Below are positions 36,074 to 45,149 of a DNA stretch of 58,669 bases, in pieces. The stretch covers positions 1-58,669 of the forward strand of contig JAGXSZ010000016.1 in NCBI GenBank assembly GCA_018333515.1, given 5' to 3'. Positions within the stretch are counted from its first letter, which is position 1. The number at the start of each line of letters is the position of its first letter. The position numbers were made by a program, and so were the translations under genes. The stretch comes from Actinomycetota bacterium (GTDB lineage Bacteria > Actinomycetota > Aquicultoria > Aquicultorales > Aquicultoraceae). Under the pieces are notes generated by a model, which ran no database searches, had not been told where the DNA came from, and saw only the letters and a list, made by a program, of their open reading frames with translations.

Positions 36074-36146
36074 AGCGGACGACGGGATTCGAACCCGCGA
36101 CCAACAGCTTGGAAGGCTGTGACTCTACCAACTGAGTTACGTCCGC
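36074..36146 (-). tRNA. tRNA-Gly(UCC)
   Basis: The anticodon loop CTTCCAA gives UCC, reading GGA/GGG glycine codons. Acceptor GCGGACG pairs with CGTCCGC and the discriminator is T. The T-arm is GCGGG-TTCGAAT-CCCGT. CCA is not encoded. Confidence 0.95.
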
Positions 36147-36492
36147 ATGTACGCTAGGAATTGCTTCCCCGACCTCACCCCGGGCGATGCTTCACTCACC
36201 CCGACAAGGTGTTATTCAATTCTTAGCAGCTCAAGAAAGTGCGAAATGCTTCTTTTAGCTGCGTTGAAATGATAGCAGAATTGCTTTGAAAAGTCGAGAC
36301 GACGGTGACCTGTACGAAAACCGGCCACACATGATCCTCATTATTGTTATTCCAAATCTGGAGCAGAATTGCTCATTCCTAATGAATCACCGAGTGCATC
36401 AATTTAAGACACTAAGTGTCGATTATCGCTAGAAGAGACTGTAGACTCTGTATTATCACCCGTTTTGCCGGCACATTCAGAAGATTTGTGTA
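36147..36492. other. Intergenic region after tRNA-Gly with no supported gene
   Basis: About 346 AT-rich bases upstream of tRNA-Gly. It should hold the tRNA promoter. A short perfect palindrome (GACACT-A-AGTGTC) lies near 36407. Nothing else is supported; the region grades into gene remnants. Confidence 0.4.
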
Positions 36493-36765
36493 GTGTCACA
36501 CAGTTCCGACCGCTCTTCTATTGGTGTATATTCCTGGGATAAGTTGCAGAAGCGTCAAGCTGAAGTTTTTGCCGCCTACCTTCTCATGCCAAAACTAAGG
36601 CTTACAACGAGGCATTTCCAAACCGCAAGATCGAACCTGGTTGAAGACTACGGCATTATGGAAAAGTTTGCGGGATTTCGGTTGAAATTATTGGAAGCTG
36701 TGCTCCAGCAAGATAATGTATCTACTCCTAAGCCAATAATATTATCATTTGTTAGTATATCGTAG
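36493..36765 (+). pseudogene. Fragment resembling an ImmA/IrrE peptidase
   Basis: An open stretch of up to 90 residues whose middle, KLQKRQAEVFAAYLLMPKLR, closely resembles the region after the HExxH site in ImmA/IrrE metallopeptidases. No HExxH motif is present upstream in any adjoining frame that I can see, and the first and last parts do not look conserved, so this is probably a truncated remnant. Confidence 0.45.
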
Positions 36766-36829
36766 ATAACAGATTCTGAGTTTGTGAGTATCTCGATTCT
36801 ACTATCAACAGGCTTACCCTTTTCAATTC

Positions 36830-37108
36830 TTAGGATGGCAAGGCCATTGTTATCTTGAGCTTTTTGTTCTTGGGCCGTGAAATCCAGAGCATTCCTGTTG
36901 GCTTCAGATGGCGTTTGAGTTTAGGGAATAGATCGTCCATCTCGGCCTGAGTTATAGTAAAGACATGAATATAGTCGAACTGTCCTCGGAGTTGAGAAGC
37001 AATGTTAAGAGTTGGCAGGTTTATAGCATCCAGAGCGGACTGCGGGGCATTCCCAAAGAATGCTCGCATTCCCTCTCGGATTCCCATCTTTTGTGATACA
37101 TCTCTCAT
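36830..37108 (-). pseudogene. DUF3052-like protein, C-terminally truncated
   Basis: The 92-residue frame from ATG 37108, with AAGGAG eight bases upstream, begins MRDVSQKMGIREGMRAFFGN. It continues with GQFDYIHVFTITQAEMDDLF and LKRHLKPTGMLWISRPKNKK, recognisable as a DUF3052-type protein. Family members run on for roughly 50 more residues after this point, so the stop after MALPS indicates truncation. The good ribosome-binding site means a shortened protein could still be made. Function unknown. Confidence 0.6.
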
Positions 37109-37349
37109 CGCGAATGCTCCTTGATTGCTTTGACGCTTTTGTGCGCCTAACAATGTTTATACTAATCCGTATAATACGCCAAAATTGCTATTTGCGCCCA
37201 CATAAGACGCCTTGCGTATTCCGACGATTTCGGCCACCGATTCCGATTTATTCCGGCCGCTTTCGGAGCGAAGCGACGCCGGCAACTTAATTCAACCCGA
37301 TTAGATTAAAAAGCCGGCGGTAAATAAAAATAATTTGGAAATAATATCC

Positions 37350-37377
37350 TTGATAATATAACTATATCAGTTATAAT
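37350..37377 (+). promoter_or_regulatory. Promoter and operator of the toxin-antitoxin pair
   Basis: TTGATA (37350-37355) and TATAAT (37372-37377) are spaced by 16 bases. A 7-bp inverted repeat, TATAACT and AGTTATA (37357-37375, five-base spacer), overlaps the -10 box. This fits autorepression by the Phd-type antitoxin, as is common for such operons. Confidence 0.65.
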
Positions 37378-37402
37378 GACTGTATTAACTAGAGGAGGTG
37401 TT

Positions 37403-37678
37403 ATGCAGGTGGAGAAAAAAGAAAACGCTATGACGGCCAGGAAAAACTTCGGACGGCTTATGGAAGAAGCACACTACCGAGGCGATGAGATCATCGTTGA
37501 GCGTGCCGGGAAACCAATGGTTGCGATTATCTCATACGCCGAATTTCAAGAGTTTAAACAGCAACGAAGGAAGGATTTTGAGATTTTAGACAAGATTAGG
37601 GCCAAGAATCAAGGCGCCAAGCCTGAAGAAGTAGAGGCTGCGGTTGAATCAGCGCTATCTAAAATTAGAAGAGGTTAA
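37403..37678 (+). CDS. Type II antitoxin, Phd/YefM family
   Basis: A 91-residue antitoxin that should bind and neutralise the PIN toxin encoded next to it and repress the operon. The N-terminal Phd/YefM DNA-binding domain is visible as MTARKNFGRLMEEAHYRGDE, then IIVERAGKPMVAIISYAEFQ; the charged C-terminus is the probable toxin-binding part. The ATG at 37403 is chosen because GAGGAGGTG lies immediately upstream, whereas the upstream ATG at 37378 falls on the promoter. The toxin starts two bases after its stop. Confidence 0.85.
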   Translation: MQVEKKENAMTARKNFGRLMEEAHYRGDEIIVERAGKPMVAIISYAEFQEFKQQRRKDFEILDKIRAKNQGAKPEEVEAAVESALSKIRRG

Positions 37679-37680
37679 GC

Positions 37681-38103
37681 ATGATTAAGGCATGCATAGA
37701 TACCAATGTTTTTGTAAGCGGAACCATCTCAAGCTCAGGTGCACCTTTTGAGATACTTGAAGCTTGGCGGGACCGCGAATTTATATTGCTTGCCTCGGAT
37801 GAGATTATTGCCGAGATAAGCAAGGTTTTAAATTATCCCAAGATAAAGAAGACCTTTTCTCTAACAGACGAAGAGATCGAGAAGGATTTATTGCTTCTTG
37901 GTAAGTACTCTCAGATAACCCCTGGCGAGCTAAGACTAGATATCATAACCGAAGATCCATCAGATAATATATTTTTGGCTTGTGCAGTCGAAGGCAAAGC
38001 GGACTTCATTATTTCCGGGGATAATCATTTGCTTCAAGTGGGCACCTATCAGAGAATTCAGATAATCACGCCTCGTGAGTTCGTCGATCAGCTAATATCT
38101 TAA
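37681..38103 (+). CDS. PIN-domain toxin (putative ribonuclease)
   Basis: A 140-residue PIN-fold protein of the TIGR00305-like toxin family, expected to cleave RNA using a Mg/Mn site. Acidic residues line up with the fold: D7 in CIDTNVFVSG, E45 in IIAEISKVL, and D94/D113-type positions in EDPSDNIFLAC and ADFIISGDNHLL. It directly follows the Phd-type antitoxin and shares its promoter. Confidence 0.85.
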   Translation: MIKACIDTNVFVSGTISSSGAPFEILEAWRDREFILLASDEIIAEISKVLNYPKIKKTFSLTDEEIEKDLLLLGKYSQITPGELRLDIITEDPSDNIFLACAVEGKADFIISGDNHLLQVGTYQRIQIITPREFVDQLIS

Positions 38104-38116
38104 GGGATGCGGGGCT

Positions 38117-38392
<276 letters not shown>

Positions 38393-38400
38393 AAATATAC

Positions 38401-38421
38401 GGCATACCCTGAAGGTATGCC
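38401..38421. terminator. Perfect hairpin between rdgB and tRNA-Pro
   Basis: GGCATACC pairs perfectly with GGTATGCC across a five-base loop. It sits between the end of rdgB and tRNA-Pro on the minus strand. There is no strong U-run, so it may be a terminator or a processing signal. Confidence 0.45.
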
Positions 38422-38535
38422 AGATGGTATTTTAGCACATAGTCGGTGGAAAGTGCAGTAATTAATATCTGTTTGTTGCTGTCCGTTGCTGAGGGTTATC
38501 GTCCGCCGTTGCGCGTTATCCTAGCAGTAAACGGA

Positions 38536-39147
38536 TTATGAACGCTTCAGGTGCCCGCGAACCTCTTCCATCTTCTCCCGCATCTTCATGAACGCTTGCC
38601 CGCGATGGCTTATCTTGTTCTTCTCGTCGAGACCCATCTCCGCGACGGTGCGCGTCTCCCCTGTCGGAAAAAAGAGCGGGTCGTAGCCGAAGCCCAGCGC
38701 ACCGCGCGGCTCAAAGCCTATCCGTCCCTCGACCGTGCCTTCGGTCGAAATCCTCCAACCGTCCGGCGTCATCAATATGGCGACGCAGCGAAAACGCGCG
38801 GTTCGCTCATCCTCTGGAACGCCGTCGAGCGCCCGCAGCAGCTTCTCGTTGTTCTTGGCGGCGTTTCCATGCTCGCCCGCGTATATGGCGGAGTCGACAC
38901 CGGGGTCGCCCCCCAGGGCGTCCACCTCGAGACCGGAATCATCGGAGACCGCCGATTTCCCGTACTTCTCGACCAGCGCCTCCGCTTTAAGCAAAGCGTT
39001 ATCGTAAAAGGTCGTCCCGGTCTCCTCGACATCCGGCCAGTCGGAAAAATCTTTATACGTGTAGACCTTCACGTCGGACAACTCGAGGATATCGACGATT
39101 TCCCTGATTTTGCCGTCGTTCTTACTTGCTATGATGAGTTCCAACAT
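38536..39147 (-). CDS. rdgB: Non-canonical purine NTP pyrophosphatase (RdgB/HAM1)
   Basis: Hydrolyses ITP, XTP and dITP to monophosphates, keeping deaminated purines out of nucleic acids. The 203-residue protein begins [17 protein letters not shown], the substrate-binding start of the family; further landmarks are [20 protein letters not shown] with the metal-binding acidic residues, [11 protein letters not shown] and [11 protein letters not shown]. The ATG at 39147 matches the family and overlaps the rph stop by 26 bases. Pairing of rph and rdgB is a common bacterial arrangement. Confidence 0.96.
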   Translation of the reverse strand: MLELIIASKNDGKIREIVDILELSDVKVYTYKDFSDWPDVEETGTTFYDNALLKAEALVEKYGKSAVSDDSGLEVDALGGDPGVDSAIYAGEHGNAAKNNEKLLRALDGVPEDERTARFRCVAILMTPDGWRISTEGTVEGRIGFEPRGALGFGYDPLFFPTGETRTVAEMGLDEKNKISHRGQAFMKMREKMEEVRGHLKRS

Positions 39148-39877
39148 TGACCGACAAATCCTTTCCGAGAATCTCGCGCTGCAGGGAGATAAGCTCCGAT
39201 GCTCCCTTTTCCGCCAAGTTGAGAAGTTGCTCCAGCTCAGAGCGCTCAAAGGGGTGCTCTTCGGCGGTACCCTGAACCTCGATGAACTTGCCCGAAGCCG
39301 TCATCACCACGTTCATGTCGACCTGCGCCTTGCAATCCTCCTCATAACAAAGGTCGAGCAACGGAACACCATCGACGACGCCGACGCTTACCGCCGATAC
39401 GAAATCAGAGAGCGGCAACTCGGCTACTCGCCTATTCGCGACGAGCCATCTGAGCGCGTCATATAATGCGATAAACGCGCCGGTAATCGACGCGGTCCGT
39501 GTGCCGCCATCGGCTCGCACCACATCACAATCTATCCAAATCGTCACCTCGGGCAACGCCTTTAAGTCTACCACCGAGCGGAGCGAACGTCCTATTAGGC
39601 GCTGAATCTCATGGGTGCGCCCCCCGACGCGGCCCTGGCTCGCCTCGCGCACCATCCTGATTCCGGTCGAGCGCGGCAGCATGCCGTATTCGGCGGTAAC
39701 CCAGCCCTGACCCTGCCCGCGCAGCCAATTCGGTACCCTATCTTCGACTGTGGCGGTGCAAATGACGTTTGTGTTGCCCATCTCGATAAGGACCGAGCCC
39801 TCCGCGTGCGGCAAGTAATTTCTGGTTATACTGACTTCCCGAATATCGTCGGGTCGCCTTCCATCGGCGCGCTCCAT
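39122..39877 (-). CDS. rph: Ribonuclease PH
   Basis: Phosphorolytic 3'-5' exoribonuclease that trims tRNA 3' ends, relevant here because most tRNA genes of this window do not encode CCA. The 251-residue protein starts [20 protein letters not shown] after the N-terminal methionine region. It also contains [19 protein letters not shown] near residue 57 and [10 protein letters not shown], with conserved arginines of the phosphate site. The ATG at 39877 has GGAGAG upstream. Confidence 0.96.
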   Translation of the reverse strand: MERADGRRPDDIREVSITRNYLPHAEGSVLIEMGNTNVICTATVEDRVPNWLRGQGQGWVTAEYGMLPRSTGIRMVREASQGRVGGRTHEIQRLIGRSLRSVVDLKALPEVTIWIDCDVVRADGGTRTASITGAFIALYDALRWLVANRRVAELPLSDFVSAVSVGVVDGVPLLDLCYEEDCKAQVDMNVVMTASGKFIEVQGTAEEHPFERSELEQLLNLAEKGASELISLQREILGKDLSVNVGTHHSK

Positions 39878-40063
39878 AAGTCTCTCCTTCGTTATTAAAT
39901 ATCGCGGCTTAAACCCCCGCGACGCTTGAGTATCTTATATCAACACCTGGTTCCACGTTATAGCAATAAGCGCTGGTTGGCAAATAAGGCTCGCGTCTAG
40001 ACCATCCGCGAAATCTTTTCTCCGAATGTTGGTTTGGCTGATTTTATGCTCGACATCGACGAT

Positions 40064-40582
40064 TTAACGGTTCATTTTTTCGCGAAATACGTCTTCCCTG
40101 ATTAAAATCCGCCGCTTCAGCACCAGCCGCAAGAGCGGATACCCGAGACCATAGACTACCACCGTCTGGCCGATTCCCACAAAGAGAACACTCGGCCAAT
40201 ATGGAAGGTCGAGGACGATTTTCAAGAGCGCGGCAACACCAAAAGCATTGAGCACCACCGGCGCCGTCAGCGCCAACAAGGGATTCTTGATTCTCCATAC
40301 GAACACAGCCGAAAGCAAAGTCAGAAGCGAGCCGAATACTATGTCGAGCATGCCCAGGGATGTCCCCATGAGCGTGCCGATACTATTTGCCAGCAAGCAA
40401 CCGACAAACAGGCCCGGTATCGCCGCCGGCTCAAAAAACGCCAAAATGCTGAGGGCTTCGGAGAGCCTAAATTGGACCGTACCGAAGCTTATGACATTTA
40501 GCGGCGGCGTCACGGTAAGCGCCACATACATCGCCGCGATAATAGCTCCCCTGGTCAGCCAAATGATTCTATCCTTTTTCAA
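40064..40582 (-). CDS. queT: QueT-family transporter (ECF substrate-binding component)
   Basis: A 172-residue integral membrane protein with five or six helices resembling QueT, the substrate-specific component of an ECF transporter for a queuosine precursor. Family-like stretches are LTRGAIIAAMYVALTVTPPL and SFGTVQFRLSEALSILAFFE, then GTLMGTSLGMLDIVFGSLLT. The TTG start at 40582 overlaps murI by 14 bases, so it is translated from the murI transcript. There is no room for a preQ1 riboswitch in front of it. Substrate assignment is by family only. Confidence 0.8.
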   Translation of the reverse strand: MKKDRIIWLTRGAIIAAMYVALTVTPPLNVISFGTVQFRLSEALSILAFFEPAAIPGLFVGCLLANSIGTLMGTSLGMLDIVFGSLLTLLSAVFVWRIKNPLLALTAPVVLNAFGVAALLKIVLDLPYWPSVLFVGIGQTVVVYGLGYPLLRLVLKRRILIREDVFREKMNR

Positions 40583-41402
40583 CGCGATTCACCTTTGCTT
40601 TCAATGGGAGATGGACACGCTCGACATGGGCTATCTCCCGGCCTAAAAACCGCGCCCCCAGCCGACCAAAGACGTGCTCATCCCCGCTCGAAAAGAATCT
40701 CGGCTCCGGGCTCGTGCCGCCTTCACGTAAGCGGTCTTTGCGCTGCAAAAATTCCTTGAGTTCACGCGCGGTTTCTTCGGCCGAGCTTATTAGCGTGATA
40801 TCGTCTCCGGCGACTTTCGCAATCGTATCCGACAAGAGCGGGTAGTGCGTGCATCCTAGAATCAAACTATCGATACCGTCGCGCACCAAGGGGTCGAGAT
40901 ACCATTTGACGGCCCCTTCCACCCTCTCGCCCGCTATCTCGTCGCGCTCAACGAAGTCCGCGAGTTCCGGACAAGCGAGCGAATAGGCTTTAACCCCGGC
41001 GTCTATCGTCTTCATGGACGTAATATATGAGCCGCTCGATATCGTCGCCTGCGTACCTATGACCCCCACACGCCGGTTCCGCGTCGCCTGAACCGCCGCC
41101 CGCGCGCCCGGCTCGATGACGCCGATAATCGGGATACTGTAGAATTGCTGGGCCGCTTCGAGCGCGGCCGCCGACGCGCTATTGCAAGCTATCACTATAA
41201 ACTTGACATCATACATGAGCAAAAAATCGATTATCTCAAAGACAAACCCCCGAAGCTCCCGCGCGCTACGCGGCCCGTAAGGAAACCTCGCGGTATCGCC
41301 GAAATAGAGCGTCTGCTCGTGCGGCAGTTGGCGCACGATCTCACCGACGACCGTCAAGCCGCCGAGCCCCGAGTCGAATATCCCTATCGGCCTGCTATCC
41401 AT
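40569..41402 (-). CDS. murI: Glutamate racemase
   Basis: Interconverts L- and D-glutamate, supplying D-glutamate for peptidoglycan. The two catalytic cysteines are in VIACNSASAAALE (near residue 73) and LILGCTHYPLLSD (near 190). The N-terminal IGIFDSGLGGLTVVGEI and YFGDTARFPYGPRS are hallmark motifs. Length is 277 residues, with GGAGGAAG in front of the ATG at 41402. It is followed by the overlapping queT. Confidence 0.96.
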   Translation of the reverse strand: MDSRPIGIFDSGLGGLTVVGEIVRQLPHEQTLYFGDTARFPYGPRSARELRGFVFEIIDFLLMYDVKFIVIACNSASAAALEAAQQFYSIPIIGVIEPGARAAVQATRNRRVGVIGTQATISSGSYITSMKTIDAGVKAYSLACPELADFVERDEIAGERVEGAVKWYLDPLVRDGIDSLILGCTHYPLLSDTIAKVAGDDITLISSAEETARELKEFLQRKDRLREGGTSPEPRFFSSGDEHVFGRLGARFLGREIAHVERVHLPLKAKVNRVEKG

Positions 41403-41519
41403 TCTTCCTCCACGTTAACGCTGCGCTATAAATACCGCACTAAAACAGCATTCCTCATTATAGCTAAAATGAGCTGAAAATAATAAAGATTAGGGGATAT
41501 TTTGCGCAGTTTTGGCGCA

Positions 41520-41659
41520 AACTAGTACTCCATCACACGTTTTATGAGTTGTCATTCTGAGTGAAACGAAGAATCTCTAAAGCTTGAGATTGTTCGGTCG
41601 TTTTCAACTCCCCCAGAATGACGGATACTAGTCGATGTATGTGTGATGGAGTACTGGTT
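41520..41659. repeat. MITE-like nested inverted-repeat element
   Basis: The ends form a 19-bp inverted repeat with one mismatch; the inner 15 bp (AGTACTCCATCACAC at 41524-41538 and its complement at 41641-41655) are perfect. Inside lies a second inverted pair (GTCATTCTG and CAGAATGAC) attached to a sequence of the form GTGAAACGAAGAATCTC, resembling a repeat seen in many bacterial genomes. No coding sequence is present. The surrounding 41403-41766 gap has no gene and separates murI from the GGDEF/EAL gene. Confidence 0.75.
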
Positions 41660-41766
41660 CGAAGAGTTTGGCATATAAGAAACTAAGGGACACATGACTT
41701 TAAATAAAATGATTTAGTGCGTTCTTCGAAGGTAGACGCCGGTTGGGGCAACTTCAGCCGGCCGGC

Positions 41767-44190
41767 TCAAGCTACACGAATCTGGCGCTCCTCGCCCAAT
41801 ATTTTGGACGCTTCTTCGGCGGGTAAAGGGCGGCTGAAGAGAAAACCTTGCATGCTATCGCACTTCAGCGACCTCAAGAGTTCTAGCTGCTCCAAAGTCT
41901 CGACGCCTTCCGCCAGCGCCTTCAGCTTCAGCGTGTGCGCGACCGTTATAATCGCGGTGGCGATTGCCGCGTCTTCGGTTCCGGCGCTCAGCTCCCTGAT
42001 GAACGACCGGTCTATTTTGAGAACGTCGATCGGGAACCGTTTCAAATATCCAAGGGATGAATAACCGGTGCCGAAATCGTCTATCGAAATATAGATTCCT
42101 TTTTTCTTCAACTTGTTGAGCGTATCGACCGCCGCATCGGCGTCTTTCATAAGAACGCTCTCGGTTATCTCCAGCTCCAGATACCGGGGGTCGAGACCGG
42201 TCTCTTTTACAATTCGCGCCACCCTCTCAGCTAAATCAACCTGCTGGAACTGGCGACAAGACAAATTGACGGCCATCCTTATCGGAGCATGTCCCGCGTC
42301 TTGCCAGGCTTTGTTCTGCTCGCATGCGGTACGGAGCACCCACTCGCCTATCGGCACGATCAGCCCTGTCTCTTCGGCCATGGGGATGAATTCCGCCGGA
42401 TAGACCAGGCCCAGGTCGGGGTGGTTCCAGCGAATGAGGGCCTCCATGCCGATTATCTCGCCGGTTGCCAAGTCCAGCTGCGGCTGATAGTAAACGGTAA
42501 ATTCCTGCCGTTCGAGCGCTTTTCGCAGGTTGCCTTCCATCGCCAGCCGCTCGAACGCTTTGGCATTCATCGACGGCGCGTAGAGCTGGTAATTGTTTCT
42601 ACCCTGTTCTTTTGCGCGATAAAGCGCGATGTCCGCGTTCTTTAAGAGTGACGACACGTCTTCGCCGTCGTCCGGATAGAGGGCGATACCTATGCTAGTC
42701 GTTACATGAAGCTCACCCCCCTCGAACATAAACGACGGCTTGAGCACATCGATGACCTTCTGGGCTACGACTGTAACGTCATCAATAGTATCAACCCGCG
42801 GTAAGAGCAGCGTGAACTCGTCACCGCCCAGACGTGCTATAGTGTCGCCTTCACGCAGACACCTTTTGAGCCGGTCGGCTACGCGCTGGAGCAATTGGTC
42901 GCCGACCGTGTGGCCCAGCGTATCGTTGATCGCCTTAAACCTGTCTAGATCCAGGAAGAACACTGCCAGCATATGGCCGTTGCGATGCGCGTTTGCGATA
43001 GCCAAGACAAGCCGGTCGGATAAGAGCGTGCGGTTGGGCAAATCGGTAAGCAGGTCAAAATATGCCATATAGTTGAGCATCTCTTCGGCGTGCTTGCGCT
43101 CGGTGATATCCTCGAAACTCTCAACGCCGCCGATTATGTCTCCACCGACATCGCGAATTACATCGACGTTCTTAGAGAGCGTTCGGATTTCGCCGTCTTT
43201 GCGACGTATCGTGCATTCGCCACGCATAATGGGCTTCAACACATCCGCCGAGAACAAGCCGCACCTGCTCACACAAGGGTCCCGCGAAAAAACCGTACAT
43301 TTTTTCCCAATAATCTCTGAAGGCTCGTAGCCGGTTATCTCAGCCGCTTTATCGTTGAAACTAGTGATAACGGACTCGTTGTCGACGGTGAACACGGCGC
43401 TCGGCATGACCCGGTAGAGCTGTTCGACCCGCTCTTTTGCCTCTACGACAGCGGCCAACGCTTGTCTGTGCTCAGTAACATCCCTGACTACGACCTGAAT
43501 GGCCTGTATGCCGTTGTACATGATCGGTGAGGCCGCTACCTCGACGTCGATTGTCCCGCCGTCGAGGCGTACAAACCTCTCTTCGATTAAATCGACCTCC
43601 TTGCCTTGCATCATCAGAGCGACACGCTCTTTCACCAGGGCGTGGTCGTCCGGATGGACAAGGCTAAGAACCGGTTTGTCGATGAGTTCAGCCGGTTTCG
43701 AGGCCCCGAGAAGCTTCGCTGCGGCCGCGTTCGCGTAGACGACCTTTCCGCCGCTGTGAACTGCCATCGCAACCGGGGATAATTCAATAAGGCGACGGTA
43801 GCGTTCCTCGCTCTCTTTGAGTAGTCTCTCGGAATCCTTACGGTCGGTGATGTCACGTGCGATGGCGATGATCGCTTCTTTACCTTGAAATTCCACGATG
43901 TGCGCATGGACTTCGACGTTTAGAGCCGACCCGTCCTTCTTCATGTGTGCCGACTCAAAGACGGCGCTGCTCTCGTCTCTTAGCTGCGCTATCCTCTCAT
44001 CGAACAGCTCCACATTGTCCGACGTCGCCAAATCTTTGATGGTCATGTCGAGAAGTTCATCGCGGGTGTATCCGCGCGCCGTATACGCTGCTTCGTTGAA
44101 ATAGATGAACTTGCCGTCGAAATCGATGACGAACGTCGCCATTGCCGAGTTTCCTAATAATCTTTCGAGAAAATCATAACGTTCCCGCAA
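41767..44190 (-). CDS. Triple-PAS GGDEF/EAL protein (c-di-GMP turnover)
   Basis: An 807-residue soluble protein with three PAS sensor domains (about 1-118, 122-243, 250-365), a diguanylate cyclase domain and a c-di-GMP phosphodiesterase domain. The cyclase motif GGDEF is intact at 455-459, with an RxxD inhibitory site (REGD) five residues upstream. The phosphodiesterase motif EAL is intact at 583-585, followed by later signature [19 protein letters not shown]. The third PAS domain has a cysteine cluster ([15 protein letters not shown] and a further C326). No membrane segment is visible, so it should sense cytoplasmic signals. The start is TTG at 44190 with GGGAG seven bases upstream. It stands alone between the MITE-like element and ssrA. 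Confidence 0.93.
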   Translation of the reverse strand: MRERYDFLERLLGNSAMATFVIDFDGKFIYFNEAAYTARGYTRDELLDMTIKDLATSDNVELFDERIAQLRDESSAVFESAHMKKDGSALNVEVHAHIVEFQGKEAIIAIARDITDRKDSERLLKESEERYRRLIELSPVAMAVHSGGKVVYANAAAAKLLGASKPAELIDKPVLSLVHPDDHALVKERVALMMQGKEVDLIEERFVRLDGGTIDVEVAASPIMYNGIQAIQVVVRDVTEHRQALAAVVEAKERVEQLYRVMPSAVFTVDNESVITSFNDKAAEITGYEPSEIIGKKCTVFSRDPCVSRCGLFSADVLKPIMRGECTIRRKDGEIRTLSKNVDVIRDVGGDIIGGVESFEDITERKHAEEMLNYMAYFDLLTDLPNRTLLSDRLVLAIANAHRNGHMLAVFFLDLDRFKAINDTLGHTVGDQLLQRVADRLKRCLREGDTIARLGGDEFTLLLPRVDTIDDVTVVAQKVIDVLKPSFMFEGGELHVTTSIGIALYPDDGEDVSSLLKNADIALYRAKEQGRNNYQLYAPSMNAKAFERLAMEGNLRKALERQEFTVYYQPQLDLATGEIIGMEALIRWNHPDLGLVYPAEFIPMAEETGLIVPIGEWVLRTACEQNKAWQDAGHAPIRMAVNLSCRQFQQVDLAERVARIVKETGLDPRYLELEITESVLMKDADAAVDTLNKLKKKGIYISIDDFGTGYSSLGYLKRFPIDVLKIDRSFIRELSAGTEDAAIATAIITVAHTLKLKALAEGVETLEQLELLRSLKCDSMQGFLFSRPLPAEEASKILGEERQIRVA

Positions 44191-44377
44191 CCGATGTCTC
44201 CCTTGTGCATTGATAAGCTTTTTGACGCTCGACAGAGCTTTATTGCTACTCTAAAAATATCGGTCTACCGAGAAAAACCTTAAAGAATATGCCGAGATAG
44301 ACACGGAGAGGCACGAAGATGAGTGACGGCGGTTCTGAAACAAGAGCGGGTTGCGCATGAAGTTTCTATATGATAAA

Positions 44378-44391
44378 CGAACATATGTTCT
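44378..44391. promoter_or_regulatory. LexA/SOS-box-like palindrome
   Basis: CGAACATATGTTCT matches the Gram-positive LexA (DinR/Cheo box) consensus CGAAC-N4-GTTCG except for the last base, and its core GAACATATGTTC is a perfect 12-bp palindrome. It lies about 190 bases upstream of the GGDEF/EAL gene and downstream of the ssrA terminator. Confidence 0.4.
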
Positions 44392-44404
44392 ATATGCAAG
44401 CATT

Positions 44405-44437
44405 AAAATAGGCCACCCATAAAAGGCGGCCTATTTT
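44405..44437 (-). terminator. Intrinsic terminator of ssrA
   Basis: A perfect 10-bp stem (AAAATAGGCC with GGCCTATTTT) begins three bases after the tmRNA 3' end on the minus strand and is bordered by T-rich sequence on the exit side. Confidence 0.88.
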
Positions 44438-44439
44438 TG

Positions 44440-45018
44440 TGGAGGCGGTGGGACAGCTACCCTAACGTTTCCGAAAGGACCGGACTATGTCTTCAACCGC
44501 ATTTATCTTGCAATGCGGTGCAAGGCGTATAGTAAGAGCCATAGATTTACCTACTTGGCAAGACTCCTACATAAGTCTCTAGAGGGCTTTCACCCCTCGG
44601 CGTTGCCTTATTCTCTCGAACTTAGATTTCACCGATGTAAGCCTTGTTTTTCCTGGTAGCGTTACCGCTACCGGCGACCCCATTTCTGAATCGAACCCAC
44701 GTCCTCAGGCATTTCCACAAGAGCATCTACGAGTGTAGACTATGTTTGTTATTCGCTTCCGGCATCCCCACAGTCAGGGTAAACCGGTCGCTATCCCATA
44801 AGATTTTCTTCAACCCCTATGGGCGTCCGGGTGAAGTAAGCTCACTAAAATGACGTCGCCCTAGAGATGTGAGCAATCTCTAGTTTGACGAGCCGCAATT
44901 AAGCGGCTAGTGCAACTGGTTCGTTTGCGTTTGTTTTTTGTCAGATAGTTTAACGAGTTGTCTGAGCTCGACTCGCTTCTCTTGCCGAAACCAACCTCAG
45001 TCGAAGCCTGTCGCCCCC
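44440..45018 (-). ncRNA. ssrA: tmRNA, interrupted by a group I intron
   Basis: Rescues stalled ribosomes with SmpB and adds a degradation tag. The 5' acceptor strand GGGGGCG (45012-45018) pairs with CGCCTCC (44441-44447), including a G-U third pair, the alanine identity element; the discriminator is A at 44440. The 5' part continues ACAGGCTTCGACTG, typical of tmRNA. The tag frame at 44899-44928 reads ANEPVALAA then stop, and the LAA ending is the ClpXP recognition signal. The T-arm is split: GTGGGTTCGAT lies at 44690-44700 and TCCCAC resumes at 44453, the gap being an intron. Spliced length would be about 343 nt. smpB and rnr lie just upstream in the same direction. Confidence 0.93.
44454..44689 (-). 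ncRNA. Group I intron in the tmRNA T-loop
   Basis: A 236-nt insertion in the T-loop; removing it restores a perfect T-arm (GTGGG-TTCGATT-CCCAC). Group I features read from the sequence: the 5' exon ends in U and CGAU can pair with GUCG of the intron with a U-G pair at the splice site (P1). P2 is the perfect hairpin at 44655-44672. P3 pairs CAAGGC (44641-44646) with GCCTTG (44521-44526). P7 pairs GACTTATGT (44569-44577) with ACATAGTC (44483-44490), leaving the expected bulge. P8 is the hairpin at 44496-44519. The intron ends in G. No open reading frame or homing endonuclease is present, so it is a small ribozyme-only intron. Confidence 0.88.
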
Positions 45019-45149
45019 ATATTTTTGGCCGGCAATATTAACCGCCGGCGCATTTTTCAATGTACGAAACCTCATATAAATTATATAGAATAAGGCGTGC
45101 GCTGTAAATGGGCCGGCGCTCTCACGCCCGGCATGCCAAACGCTCGACC

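Noticed and set aside
40569-41402. preQ1 riboswitch controlling queT
   Set aside because: queT overlaps murI, so no leader is available, and no preQ1 motif was seen.
44690-44900. Two-piece (permuted) tmRNA instead of an intron
   Set aside because: The tag region and both halves are in the standard linear order, the T-arm is restored exactly on removing 236 nt, and group I pairings are present, so an intron is the better explanation.
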